Origin: Burkholderiales bacterium 8X
GTDB lineage: Bacteria; Pseudomonadota; Gammaproteobacteria; Burkholderiales; Burkholderiaceae_C
DNA length: 64,000 nucleotides
Assembly (NCBI GenBank): GCA_902506565.1
Contig: LR732703.1
Location: forward strand, 932,030 to 996,029
Direction: 5' to 3'
The notes under the pieces are model-generated. The model saw only the letters and a program-made list of their open reading frames with translations. It had not been told where the DNA came from and ran no database searches. The translations under genes and the position numbers were made by a program. Position 1 is the first letter of the stretch; each line of letters starts with the position of its first letter. Of the stretch, positions 36,748 to 44,633 are shown in pieces.

Positions 36748-37773
36748 TCAGGCAAGGGCCGGCTGCTGCTTCTCTCGCTCGACCTCGTCCTGCAGCAATC
36801 GGCGAAAGCGCACCAGCGCCTGGTCCATGCCGAGCGGGAGCATCGGCGCCTGCGGATCGATGTTGAGGAACTGCGCCGTGATGGTCTCCCGGTCTTCCTC
36901 GAAAGCGGTCACGAGGCCCCGGTAGATGGCCTCGGTCACCTCGGGGTCGGCGATGCTGCTGCGGTGCGACTGCTGGAAGAAGTAGTGCGTGGTGGTCGCG
37001 GTCTCGGGCGTCAGCGTCTGGCAGCTGTGCAGCTGCACGCCGCCGCTCAGGTCGCCTTCGGGCTGGCCGACCGGCGCACCGCCGGACTTCATCAGCAAGG
37101 TGCCGGGCAGCACGAAGTCGTAGATGAAGTAGCGGTCCACGTTGCGATCGAAGCTCTGGAAAGACTTCCAGAATGGCGATGGCGGAACGTCCGGCACGTG
37201 CCGCGTCACCCGGATGCCACGGGGCACTTTCTCGATGGTCGGCACCGCCTGCGCGATCGCCGTCGAGCCGCCCAGCGTCGCTTCATGCACGTAGCTCAGG
37301 TGCGAGAAGTCCAGGAGGTTGTCGCAGACCAGCAGGTAGGGCGTGTCGTAGTGGACATAGCCCGGCTTGTAGCGCCAATCCGGGTGGTCGCAGGAGAAGT
37401 TGTCCGGCAGCAGCGCGACGTCGGCCTTCGCGGGGTCGCCCATCCAGACGAACACCCAGCGGTTGTGCGATACCACCGGATAGCTCTTGACGCGGACCTT
37501 GACCGGAATGCTCGCAAGCCCAGGCGCATCGACGCAGGTACCGGCCGCATCGAACTTGAGGCCGTGATAGCCGCAGCGGACGCAATCGCCTTCGCGGCGT
37601 CCGCGCGAGAGCGGCGCATGCCGATGGCAACAACGGTCTTGCAGCGCGACCAGCGCACCGCCTTCGGTTCGGTACACCAGGATCGGTTCGCCCAGCACCA
37701 TGCGGGTGAACATTCCCTCTTCCGGAATCTCATGTTCCCAGGCGATCACGTACCAGCAATTGCGAACCCACAT
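36748..37773 (-). CDS. Rieske non-heme iron oxygenase, VanA-like (O-demethylase/hydroxylase alpha subunit)
   Basis: This 341-residue protein has the Rieske [2Fe-2S] ligands Cys48-x-His50 and Cys67-x2-His70, and the mononuclear iron motif NLLDFSHLSYVH (Asp155, His158, His163), so it is a complete oxygenase component. The length and layout match vanillate demethylase-type (group I) enzymes, which remove methyl groups or hydroxylate aromatic acids. No reductase gene is nearby; it must borrow one. The ATG at 37773 has a GGAG site. It heads an operon with a Bug receptor. Confidence 0.9.
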   Translation of the reverse strand: MWVRNCWYVIAWEHEIPEEGMFTRMVLGEPILVYRTEGGALVALQDRCCHRHAPLSRGRREGDCVRCGYHGLKFDAAGTCVDAPGLASIPVKVRVKSYPVVSHNRWVFVWMGDPAKADVALLPDNFSCDHPDWRYKPGYVHYDTPYLLVCDNLLDFSHLSYVHEATLGGSTAIAQAVPTIEKVPRGIRVTRHVPDVPPSPFWKSFQSFDRNVDRYFIYDFVLPGTLLMKSGGAPVGQPEGDLSGGVQLHSCQTLTPETATTTHYFFQQSHRSSIADPEVTEAIYRGLVTAFEEDRETITAQFLNIDPQAPMLPLGMDQALVRFRRLLQDEVEREKQQPALA

Positions 37774-37893
37774 GCCGACTCCAAGCAAGAAGAAAAGCGT
37801 TGGCTGGCAATGTAGGTTCGGGAAGACTCGGCGTCTGTCCCCGGCGAAGGGTACGAAAGGCTCCGGGCCGACCCTGAGCAGGCCCGGTCCGCT

Positions 37894-38706
37894 TCAGCAG
37901 GTGAAGCGCGAAAGCTGCTGCCGCCCGTGGATCGCGAGCTTGGCGTAGGCGCGCTTGCGCAGCGTGGCCACGGTGGCCACCGCCACGCCCAGTTCGGCGG
38001 CGATGCCGTCGCTGCCGATGCCGCAGGCGATGCGCGCGCACACCGCCCGTTCGCGCGCTGAAAGCTGGGGCGCGGTTCGAGCGAGGCTGCGTTCGTTCTG
38101 CGCGGTTCGCAGGTCGAGATCCGGCGACACCTGGTGCGCGAAGAGCGCATTGCGATGGGCGCGCTGCAGGATCGGCGCCAGGCCGAGGAGCCGCGCCAGG
38201 TCGGCCTCTTCGAAGCGCCCGTCGTCCCGGTCGCGGTACAGGTTGATCGCGAACAAGGTGCGCGGCAGCGGCGAATACAAGAAGCTCAAGCGGCCGGTGA
38301 GGCCCCGATCCAAAAAGATCTGCTCGCGCCAGTCGGCATCGGGAATGTCCGCCACGTCGTACAGGAAGGCCGTCACCGCACCCTTGCCGACACCGACGCC
38401 GTCGTCCGCCATTCGGGCGGCCAGGCGGGTGAGCTCGTCCGCCCGGCGAAACCGCTTCTTGTAGAGCGCGAAGCATTCGCCGGTGATGTTGTGATGCCGA
38501 CCGTTCGAATGCCCCGCCACCTGCGACGGGACGCCGCCCACGTATTCGACTAGGGAGATGTATTCGACCGGCACGACATGGTTGACGAAGGCCAGCATGT
38601 CGAGCGCGGGCTCGGGCGCATCGCCCGCATCGAGCAGGCGCGCCACCGCGCTCGCATCCAGCAGGTGGCCGGCGGGCGGCGAATCGAGCAGCCAGGTGGT
38701 CGTCAT
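37894..38706 (-). CDS. LuxR-family transcriptional regulator with unknown N-terminal sensor
   Basis: This 270-residue protein has a C-terminal LuxR HTH (residues about 210-262: LSARERAVCARIACGIGSD, then GIAAELGVAVATVATLRKRA). The N-terminal part of about 200 residues is not recognised; it lacks a receiver aspartate pattern. The start is the ATG at 38706. It sits upstream of the Rieske-Bug operon on the same strand, 120 bp away, and is a candidate regulator for it. Confidence 0.87.
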   Translation of the reverse strand: MTTTWLLDSPPAGHLLDASAVARLLDAGDAPEPALDMLAFVNHVVPVEYISLVEYVGGVPSQVAGHSNGRHHNITGECFALYKKRFRRADELTRLAARMADDGVGVGKGAVTAFLYDVADIPDADWREQIFLDRGLTGRLSFLYSPLPRTLFAINLYRDRDDGRFEEADLARLLGLAPILQRAHRNALFAHQVSPDLDLRTAQNERSLARTAPQLSARERAVCARIACGIGSDGIAAELGVAVATVATLRKRAYAKLAIHGRQQLSRFTC

Positions 38707-38774
38707 CTGGGTGGGACTATAAGCACGGCCGGCTCGCCCTGAACAGGGTGGAAGCCCGGGCGGTGCACCGCCTT

Positions 38775-39902
38775 TCAGTGCCGGGCGAGCGGCAGCCGCA
38801 CCGCGAAGACCGAGCCCTTGCCCTTGCCGTCGCACTTCACCTCGACGAAGCCGTCATGCGCGTCGACCAGCTCCTTCACCAGCGACAGCCCGACGCCGAA
38901 GCCGCCTTCCGATTGCTCGGGATGCTCCTGGGTGAAGAGGTCGAAGATCACCGGCAGCAGTTCCGGCGCGATGCCGATGCCGGTGTCCTCGACCTTCACG
39001 ACGCCATGCTCGCTCTCCTTCGAACAATAGGCCCAGACCTGGCCGCCGGGAGGCGTGTACTTGATGGCGTTGTGCAGCAGGTTGTAGACGATCTGGTGGA
39101 CGCGCTGGCGGTCGGCGTGGATGACGACCGGGGACGGCGGAACGATGACGGTCAAGGCCAGCTGCTTGGCCTCGGTCGTCTCGCGAACCGCCTCGACGAT
39201 CTCGGCCAGCTCCTTGCCGAGGTCGAGATCCTGCTTCGCGAGCTGCAGCTTGCCGACATGGAAGCGCGCCACATCGGCGAGGTCGAGCATCATGCGCTCC
39301 ATCTGCGCGACCTGCCGCTTGATGACCGCCATCGGCAGCTTGCCGCGTTCGGCGCCGGGGGTCTTCTCGAGCAGCGCGATCGCGCTCACGACCGGGAAGA
39401 GCGCGTTCCGGACTTCGTGGATCACCCGGCCGAAGAATTCGTTCTTCTTCTTGAGCCCGCGCTTGGCCGCATCAAGACGGTTCTGCAGGGTTTCGAGCTG
39501 CGCGCGCTTGTCGGTGCGGTCGGTCACGAGCTTGGCGAGGCCCACCAGTCGCCCGTTTTCCTTCAAGGCGATCAGCGAGCCGGAAGTCCAGACCAGCGTG
39601 CCGTCCTTGCGCTGCATCCAGCGGTCGTCGTCCGAACGGCCGGCCGAGATCGCGACCTCTCGTTCGTACGCCGGCAGACCCTGGCAGCGATCTTCGTCGG
39701 TGAAGAGCAACTCGAAATGCTGGCCGAGCATCTCGCCTTCCGGATAGCCGAAGGTCTCGGCCGCAGCGCCGCCCCAGCCCACCACCTTGCCCTCCACGTC
39801 GAGAAGGATGAAGGCATGGTCGGGCGCCTGCAGCCAGAGCAATTCGAGCAGATGTCGCGCTGTCCTGCAGGGTGTCGAGAGGCCTGTGCTGTTGCGGTCC
39901 AT
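38775..39902 (-). CDS. PAS-domain sensor histidine kinase (soluble)
   Basis: This 375-residue kinase has no membrane segment. A PAS domain (residues about 15-130, HAFILLDVEGKVVGWGGAA) is followed by a HisKA H-box FFGRVIHEVRNALFP, an N-box NLLHNAIKYTPPGG and G-boxes VEDTGIGIAP and GGFGVGLSLV. It is probably a cytoplasmic sensor of redox or small molecules. The start is the ATG at 39902 (MDRNSTG). It has no paired receiver nearby, so it is an orphan. Confidence 0.9.
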   Translation of the reverse strand: MDRNSTGLSTPCRTARHLLELLWLQAPDHAFILLDVEGKVVGWGGAAAETFGYPEGEMLGQHFELLFTDEDRCQGLPAYEREVAISAGRSDDDRWMQRKDGTLVWTSGSLIALKENGRLVGLAKLVTDRTDKRAQLETLQNRLDAAKRGLKKKNEFFGRVIHEVRNALFPVVSAIALLEKTPGAERGKLPMAVIKRQVAQMERMMLDLADVARFHVGKLQLAKQDLDLGKELAEIVEAVRETTEAKQLALTVIVPPSPVVIHADRQRVHQIVYNLLHNAIKYTPPGGQVWAYCSKESEHGVVKVEDTGIGIAPELLPVIFDLFTQEHPEQSEGGFGVGLSLVKELVDAHDGFVEVKCDGKGKGSVFAVRLPLARH

Positions 39903-40109
39903 CGAAGGGTCGCTGGCAAGCGGCGTGCCTTTGCGAACCGGGCGGTGCGAAGGACCGGCCCCGCGCGGGCGCAGGCGTCCGACTTGCCACGGCGGCGATC
40001 GAGCGCATCCGATCAACGCCTGCATTCGGCGCCGTGGTATGCAGTCGGCGTGGATGCGCAGAGGCCGCATTCCGGACCGGCAGCCGCCGAAGCCGACCAG
40101 CTCGCCGGC

Positions 40110-40256
40110 GAATTCGAACGCAAGGCCGGAACGTTCTCGATCATCGGCGTGTACTCGCCCGAGGCCTCCACGTTCCCGATCGGCAAGGCGATGAACAAGA
40201 ACCTCACCATCCGGATGGGCAACTGCAACCATCGCAAGTACATCCCGCGCTTGGTA
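40110..40256 (+). pseudogene. Remnant of a zinc-dependent alcohol dehydrogenase (C-terminal part)
   Basis: An in-frame stretch of about 49 codons reads ERKAGTFSIIGVYSPEAS, then PIGKAMNKNLTIRMGNCNHR and KYIPRLV. This resembles the C-terminal domain of glutathione-independent formaldehyde-dehydrogenase-like zinc alcohol dehydrogenases. No start, N-terminal domain or zinc ligands precede it, and the similarity stops abruptly, so it is a decayed fragment. The rest of the 495-bp gap between 39903 and 40397 holds no gene I can support. Confidence 0.72.
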
Positions 40257-40274
40257 CCTTGCCCGCCGGGCAGG

Positions 40275-40299
40275 GGCCGGGTGCCTGAGACACCCGGCC
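40275..40299. repeat. Strong hairpin without T tract
   Basis: GGCCGGGTG (40275-40283) pairs perfectly with CACCCGGCC (40291-40299) around a 7-nt loop. It lies just past the dehydrogenase remnant. No T tract follows on either strand, so it is not a standard terminator; it may be a leftover of the lost gene's 3' end. Confidence 0.55.
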
Positions 40300-40397
40300 A
40301 AGGGCCGCGATGCAACAAATGCTGCAAGTTCTGCTTTCCGTCCAAGGGAAGCGTCTCCAGCTCGACCGCAGCCGGTCATCCTGGTCACAATCCCGGC

Positions 40398-41324
40398 ATG
40401 ACCCGACCTTCGAGACACCTCCTAGCCGGCGAACGCCGACCCCGCCTCTTGCACGCCGCGATCGTCCTCGCGTGCGCATGGCTGCAAGCCGCATGCGGCG
40501 GTGGCGGTGGTGGGAGCGGCGGTGGTGCCCCGGTCTTCGCTCCGGTGACGGTCGCCGCTCCCGCGGCCTCGGCTCCGGTCGCTCCGGTGACCCCCGTCTC
40601 GACGCCAGCCGCGCAGAGCGGGAGCTTCACCATCGAATCCAAGGCGGTGTTCGGCGTCAGCTACACGATGCAGGTCTACGTACCGCCGAGCTACGCCAGC
40701 GACGCAGCAGCCTATCCGGTGATCTATGCGCTCGACGGTGATGCGGAGTTCAACGGTCGGACGAGTCGATACGAGAACTTCCGCGCCATCCTCGAGCGGC
40801 GCGAGGCGAAGGCCATCCTGGTGGCGATCGGCGGTACCGGCAGGCGGCAGACCGACTACAACTTTCCCGGCGCGAGCGACTATCACGACTTCCTGGTCGG
40901 TGAACTGATCCCGGCCGTGGAATCACGGTACCGGACCGACAAGACCCGCCGCATCCTCACGGGCCTCTCGACCAGCGGCAACATCGCGCTCGGCGCGCTC
41001 TTCCTGGAGGCGCCGGGAAAGCTGGCCTTCACGCATTTCGTATCGATCGAAGGTGCTTTCTGGCAGCAGCCGGCCGACCTTCAGAAGCTCGAACAGTCGA
41101 TGGCCGAGGCGCTGGCCGGCGGCGCCTTGCCGGTCACGGTGATGCTGGGGAGCTGCATCACCGGCTGCAACGAGCCGCATGTCGAAGGCATGTACCGACG
41201 CCTTGCGAGCCGCCAGTACCAGGGGCTGGAGCTGATTCGAACGCAATATCCGGGTGGCCATGCGCAGACCGATCTGCCGGCCTTTGAAGACACCGTGTCG
41301 CGGTTCCTGAAAAGCGCTCGCTAA
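40398..41324 (+). CDS. Putative lipoprotein esterase of the esterase-D-like family
   Basis: This 308-residue protein has an N-terminal signal with a lipobox ending at AACGGGG (Cys near residue 33). A low-complexity Gly stretch and a Val/Ala/Pro-rich linker (about 45-70) follow, then an alpha/beta-hydrolase domain of the IroE/esterase D type (MQVYVPPSYASD, YPVIYALDGDAEF). The nucleophile elbow reads LTGLSTSGN, so the last glycine of GxSxG is replaced by Ser. A C-terminal histidine is in YPGGHAQTD. It should act on esters at the outer membrane or in the periplasm. Confidence 0.82.
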   Translation: MTRPSRHLLAGERRPRLLHAAIVLACAWLQAACGGGGGGSGGGAPVFAPVTVAAPAASAPVAPVTPVSTPAAQSGSFTIESKAVFGVSYTMQVYVPPSYASDAAAYPVIYALDGDAEFNGRTSRYENFRAILERREAKAILVAIGGTGRRQTDYNFPGASDYHDFLVGELIPAVESRYRTDKTRRILTGLSTSGNIALGALFLEAPGKLAFTHFVSIEGAFWQQPADLQKLEQSMAEALAGGALPVTVMLGSCITGCNEPHVEGMYRRLASRQYQGLELIRTQYPGGHAQTDLPAFEDTVSRFLKSAR

Positions 41325-41403
41325 GGTCCGGCCGGCCTCGCATCGTTGCTAGCATGGCGGCCCCATCCGAACAGAGACGACCTCGCAGAAGAAGGCTGAC
41401 CCC

Positions 41404-41670
41404 ATGACGACCGTGCCCCCGACCGATACCCCGCCGAACGAACCCGCGATGTGCGCCTCCTGCGCGGGCATCCAGCAACACTGGCGCAAGGCGCCGGGTC
41501 ATGCCGAACTCATTCAGACCTCGAATCGCAAGGCCGAACGAAGCGAGGGCGACCAAGGTGGCCGCACCGTGACGATCACCAGTTATCGGTGCGATGCCTG
41601 CGGCACGCGCTGGGAGTACGAGAACGACAGGGGCAACCAGCGCGCGGGGTGGTCGGTCAAGGCTTCTTGA
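41404..41670 (+). CDS. Small two-CxxC (zinc-ribbon-like) protein
   Basis: This 88-residue protein has two cysteine pairs, MCASCAG near residue 16 and CDACGTRW near 63, which could bind one zinc in a rubredoxin-like or zinc-ribbon knuckle. No signal peptide is visible. I do not recognise a named family. An 'AGAAGAAGG' stretch lies upstream of the ATG at 41404. Confidence 0.75.
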   Translation: MTTVPPTDTPPNEPAMCASCAGIQQHWRKAPGHAELIQTSNRKAERSEGDQGGRTVTITSYRCDACGTRWEYENDRGNQRAGWSVKAS

Positions 41671-41768
41671 GGATCAGGAGCTTGCGGCGAAAGCCATGCT
41701 TGTTCGAGTCGATGCGCGGGGCCCACGCTCATCATCGATAACTTCTCAACCCGCTAAACACCGCAGCT

Positions 41769-41881
41769 GAACCGGAAAATAAACCGGAAAATCGCAACCA
41801 TGTAAGCAGAGCTCAGTTCGCTTAAGCTGTTGATATTTAAGGACTTTAGAGTAGACTGAACCGGCAACAGAACCGGAAACA
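41769..41881. repeat. Two pairs of tandem 12-bp repeats in the Fic promoter
   Basis: GAACCGGAAAAT and AAACCGGAAAAT occupy 41769-41780 and 41781-41792. GAACCGGCAACA and GAACCGGAAACA occupy 41858-41869 and 41870-41881. The pairs share the core AACCGG and frame about 65 bp of AT-rich sequence containing the likely promoter. The last copy ends 1 bp before the Fic start codon and overlaps its ribosome-binding region, so a protein bound there could block translation initiation or transcription. Confidence 0.85.
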
Positions 41882-41882
41882 G

Positions 41883-43091
41883 ATGTCTGTCCCACCTACC
41901 CCAGTCGCCGTTTACGACCAGCCTCCTCAATTCGAGCCGCTGCTGCCTGCCTCGCAGTTGGACGACCTTCGGGAGGCAACACGCCGGGTGCTGGAAAGGT
42001 CGTCGGAACTCAAAGGTTCCAGGAGCCCCGAGGCCCGAGAGGCGCTGCGCGAGGTCGTCCGGTCGATGAACTCCTACTACTCCAATCGCATCGAGGGCCA
42101 GGGCACCCATCCCGCCAACATCGAACGCGCGCTCAAGCATGATTTTTCGGCCAAACCGGATGTCGCCAGGCGCCAGCGACTTGCATTGGCACACATCGAG
42201 GCGGAACGCGATCTCGAACAATCTGTTGCAGGCGAGGCCGATGCGTTGAGCAGCAACTTCCTCTGCCGCTCGCACGCCAGCCTTTACGGACGATTGAGCA
42301 TCGAAGACAGGACAACCGACCAGGATCGAGCCATTGAACCGGGCGAGTTGCGCAAGCACGATGTCTCGGTCGGCCGCCATCAGCCTCCGACCTGGCAATC
42401 GGTACCACGCTTCCTCGCCCGGATGGACGAGGTCTACGGCCGCCTGCAGGGGGTCGACGCGCTGCTCTACACGATTGCATCGGCACATCACCGGATGGCC
42501 TGGACGCATCCATTCGAGGATGGCAATGGACGCGCGGTGCGATTGCAAAGCCATTGCGCACTGTTCCGAATGAATGGCGGGCTGTGGTCGGTCAACAGGG
42601 GCCTTGCCAGAAAGCGGGATCGCTACTACGAACTGCTCGACGCTGCCGACGGACCGCGCCAGGGCGACCTCGACGGCCGAGGCAACCTGAGCCAGAAGAT
42701 GCTTTGGGAATGGTGCAGGTTCTTCATCGATCTTTGCGAAGACCAGGTCACCTTCATGACGGCGCTGCTCGATCTGCCCAAGCTGAGTGACCGCATCAAG
42801 ACCTACGTCACCGTGCGCCGTTTGACCGACCGCATTCCCGAGTACCGAAACGAGGCGATCCTGCCGCTGCAGACGGTTGCGGCAGTCGGTTCGATATCGC
42901 GCGGCGACTTCATTCGCATGACCGGGTTGGAAGAAAGATCGGCTCGAAAGACGATTTCGCGCTTCGTGGCCGATGGATTGCTGAAGAGCGAAAGCCATCG
43001 CGCCGACCTCAGCCTCGGCTTTCCTCTGTCCGCGCTGAACATTCTTCTTCCAAACCTCTACCCCGAGGCTTCGGTCGCACATCTCGACTGA
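41883..43091 (+). CDS. Fic-domain AMP-transferase-like protein with C-terminal winged helix
   Basis: This 402-residue protein has the Fic core HPFEDGNGR (209-217) with the catalytic His209. An N-terminal inhibitory helix carries SNRIEG (Ser67-Glu71-Gly72), matching the (S/T)xxxE(G/N) motif of class II Fic proteins. Its glutamate would block ATP gamma-phosphate binding until released. The C-terminus (about 335-375: SRGDFIRMTGLEERSARKTI) looks like a winged-helix DNA-binding domain. Fic enzymes usually AMPylate a protein target. The tandem repeats in its promoter suggest self-regulation. It may have been acquired, given its AT-rich leader. Confidence 0.9.
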   Translation: MSVPPTPVAVYDQPPQFEPLLPASQLDDLREATRRVLERSSELKGSRSPEAREALREVVRSMNSYYSNRIEGQGTHPANIERALKHDFSAKPDVARRQRLALAHIEAERDLEQSVAGEADALSSNFLCRSHASLYGRLSIEDRTTDQDRAIEPGELRKHDVSVGRHQPPTWQSVPRFLARMDEVYGRLQGVDALLYTIASAHHRMAWTHPFEDGNGRAVRLQSHCALFRMNGGLWSVNRGLARKRDRYYELLDAADGPRQGDLDGRGNLSQKMLWEWCRFFIDLCEDQVTFMTALLDLPKLSDRIKTYVTVRRLTDRIPEYRNEAILPLQTVAAVGSISRGDFIRMTGLEERSARKTISRFVADGLLKSESHRADLSLGFPLSALNILLPNLYPEASVAHLD

Positions 43092-43112
43092 GGGACGGGG
43101 CTATGGCGCCCT

Positions 43113-43283
43113 CTAGCGCTTCTTCGCCACCGCCACGATCACCGCCGTCCCCAGCAAGATCCCGCCCACGAGGACGGCGATCGCCAGCAAGCCGGCGGGT
43201 GTCACCTCGACCTTCGCCTTCACCGAGAAAGGCTGGGTCGTCACCGAGAGCTCGGCAGTTTGATTGGACGGTGGAGCAGACAT
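43113..43283 (-). CDS. Small single-pass membrane protein (56 aa)
   Basis: Reverse-strand translation gives a 56-residue protein starting MSAPPSNQTAELSV and ending VAVAKKR, with one hydrophobic helix of about 22 residues (LLAIAVLVGGILLGTAVIV) and a positively charged tail. The ATG at 43283 has an AAGAGG-like site 11 nt upstream. No family is recognised. It lies between the Fic gene (convergent) and the hydrolase-LuxR gene. The topology suggests a short membrane regulator or anchor, but no function can be assigned. Confidence 0.7.
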   Translation of the reverse strand: MSAPPSNQTAELSVTTQPFSVKAKVEVTPAGLLAIAVLVGGILLGTAVIVAVAKKR

Positions 43284-43415
43284 GGTGGTGGCCTCTTGGT
43301 TCGACAGGCGACCGACGTTCGCACGAGGGCGCCCGTCTTCCCGCAGGACATCGCCTGATCGATCCCGCCGGCGATACGTACGCCCTGCGGAATACGCGCC
43401 CGGCGCAGGATTTCT

Positions 43416-44483
43416 TCAAGACCGCCCGGCTCCCCCATCGCGAGCCCGCACGATCGCCTCGGCCCGGGTTCGCACGCCCAGCTTCTCGAAGATGCTGGAG
43501 ACCTGGTTGCGCACGGTCTTCTCGCTCTTGCCGAGCTGCTGCGCGATGGCCAGGTTCCCGAGGCCGAGCGCAATCCGGGCGAGCACCTCGCGTTCGGCCG
43601 GCGTCAACGACGACGCCTCGCTGCGGGACTCGCCGGCGTCGTTGCCGAGGAAGGCGCCGACCGCCTGCATGAATTCGCCCCAGGCGGGCTCGGAGTCGAG
43701 CAGCACGTGGTTGTCGCTATCCAGCGGAACAAAGCGCGCGCCCGGGATCAGGGCTGCGAGCCGGCGCCCCTCGTCGAACGGAACGCTCGCGTCGCCTCTC
43801 GCGTGCAGCACCAGCGTCGGCACGCCGACCCGCGTCGCGTCCTGCGCCACGTCCACACGATGGAACGCCGCGAGCGTCCTTGCCGCGTTCTCGGGCGTGG
43901 CGGTCAGCCGCTCCAGCTCGTTCCACCATTGATGCTGGGCTTGGGTTCCGCCCGGAATGAACTGGTTCGTGAACACCTGGCGAAACGCCGGGTTGTCGCG
44001 GCCCCATCCGAGCCGGATCAGGTTGACCAGCGTTTCTGCCTCGAGCCGGTCGTCTGCCGTGATCTCGCGTTGCAGTGCGCCCCGCGCGTAGGCTCCCGCG
44101 AGGATCAGGTGCGAAACCCTTTCGGGATGCTTGACCGCATACGCCACGGCCACCGCACCGCCCTGCGACATGCCGATCAGCGGAAAGCGCCGAAGACCCA
44201 GGCTGTCGACCACCGCCTCCAGGTCGGAGACCCAGGCGTCGAGCGAGAAGTCCGAAATCACCTGGTCGGATAGCCCGCAGCCGCGCTGGTCGTATCGGAT
44301 GTAGGTGCGATGCCGCGAAAGCTCCGCCAGCCAGGGCTTCCAGACCGGGCTTTCCAGGTCGTGCTCGACATGGCTCAGCCAGTGCGCAGCCCGCACCAGC
44401 GGCGGGCCGGAGCCGATCGCCGCGACCGCGATCCGGGTGCCGTCCCCTGAGGTGCAGAAGCGCAGTTCCTGTCGTGCGGGCAT
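43416..44483 (-). CDS. Alpha/beta hydrolase fused to a LuxR-type DNA-binding domain
   Basis: This 355-residue protein has an alpha/beta-hydrolase domain with a full catalytic set: Ser106 in GMSQGG, Asp231 in HARGDASVPF and His259 in DSDNHVLLD. A LuxR HTH follows (about 292-346: LTPAEREVLARIALGLGN, then LAIAQQLGKSEKTVRNQV). The architecture suggests a transcription factor that binds, or hydrolyses, a small ester-like or lactone-like signal. It is divergent from the diiron protein gene across a 150-bp gap and likely controls it. Confidence 0.9.
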   Translation of the reverse strand: MPARQELRFCTSGDGTRIAVAAIGSGPPLVRAAHWLSHVEHDLESPVWKPWLAELSRHRTYIRYDQRGCGLSDQVISDFSLDAWVSDLEAVVDSLGLRRFPLIGMSQGGAVAVAYAVKHPERVSHLILAGAYARGALQREITADDRLEAETLVNLIRLGWGRDNPAFRQVFTNQFIPGGTQAQHQWWNELERLTATPENAARTLAAFHRVDVAQDATRVGVPTLVLHARGDASVPFDEGRRLAALIPGARFVPLDSDNHVLLDSEPAWGEFMQAVGAFLGNDAGESRSEASSLTPAEREVLARIALGLGNLAIAQQLGKSEKTVRNQVSSIFEKLGVRTRAEAIVRARDGGAGRS

Positions 44484-44633
44484 GCCGCCGATTCTGTCTT
44501 GCCTGGCTTGGGACGGCCAGCCCATGGCGCGCCGACAAGGGCGGCGCGATAGGGCGCAAGGCGGGACATCCGCCTCATGCGAAGAGCTCCGTCCGGGCGG
44601 AGGATCGAGGCACCCCACTCCAGGAGCAACGCC

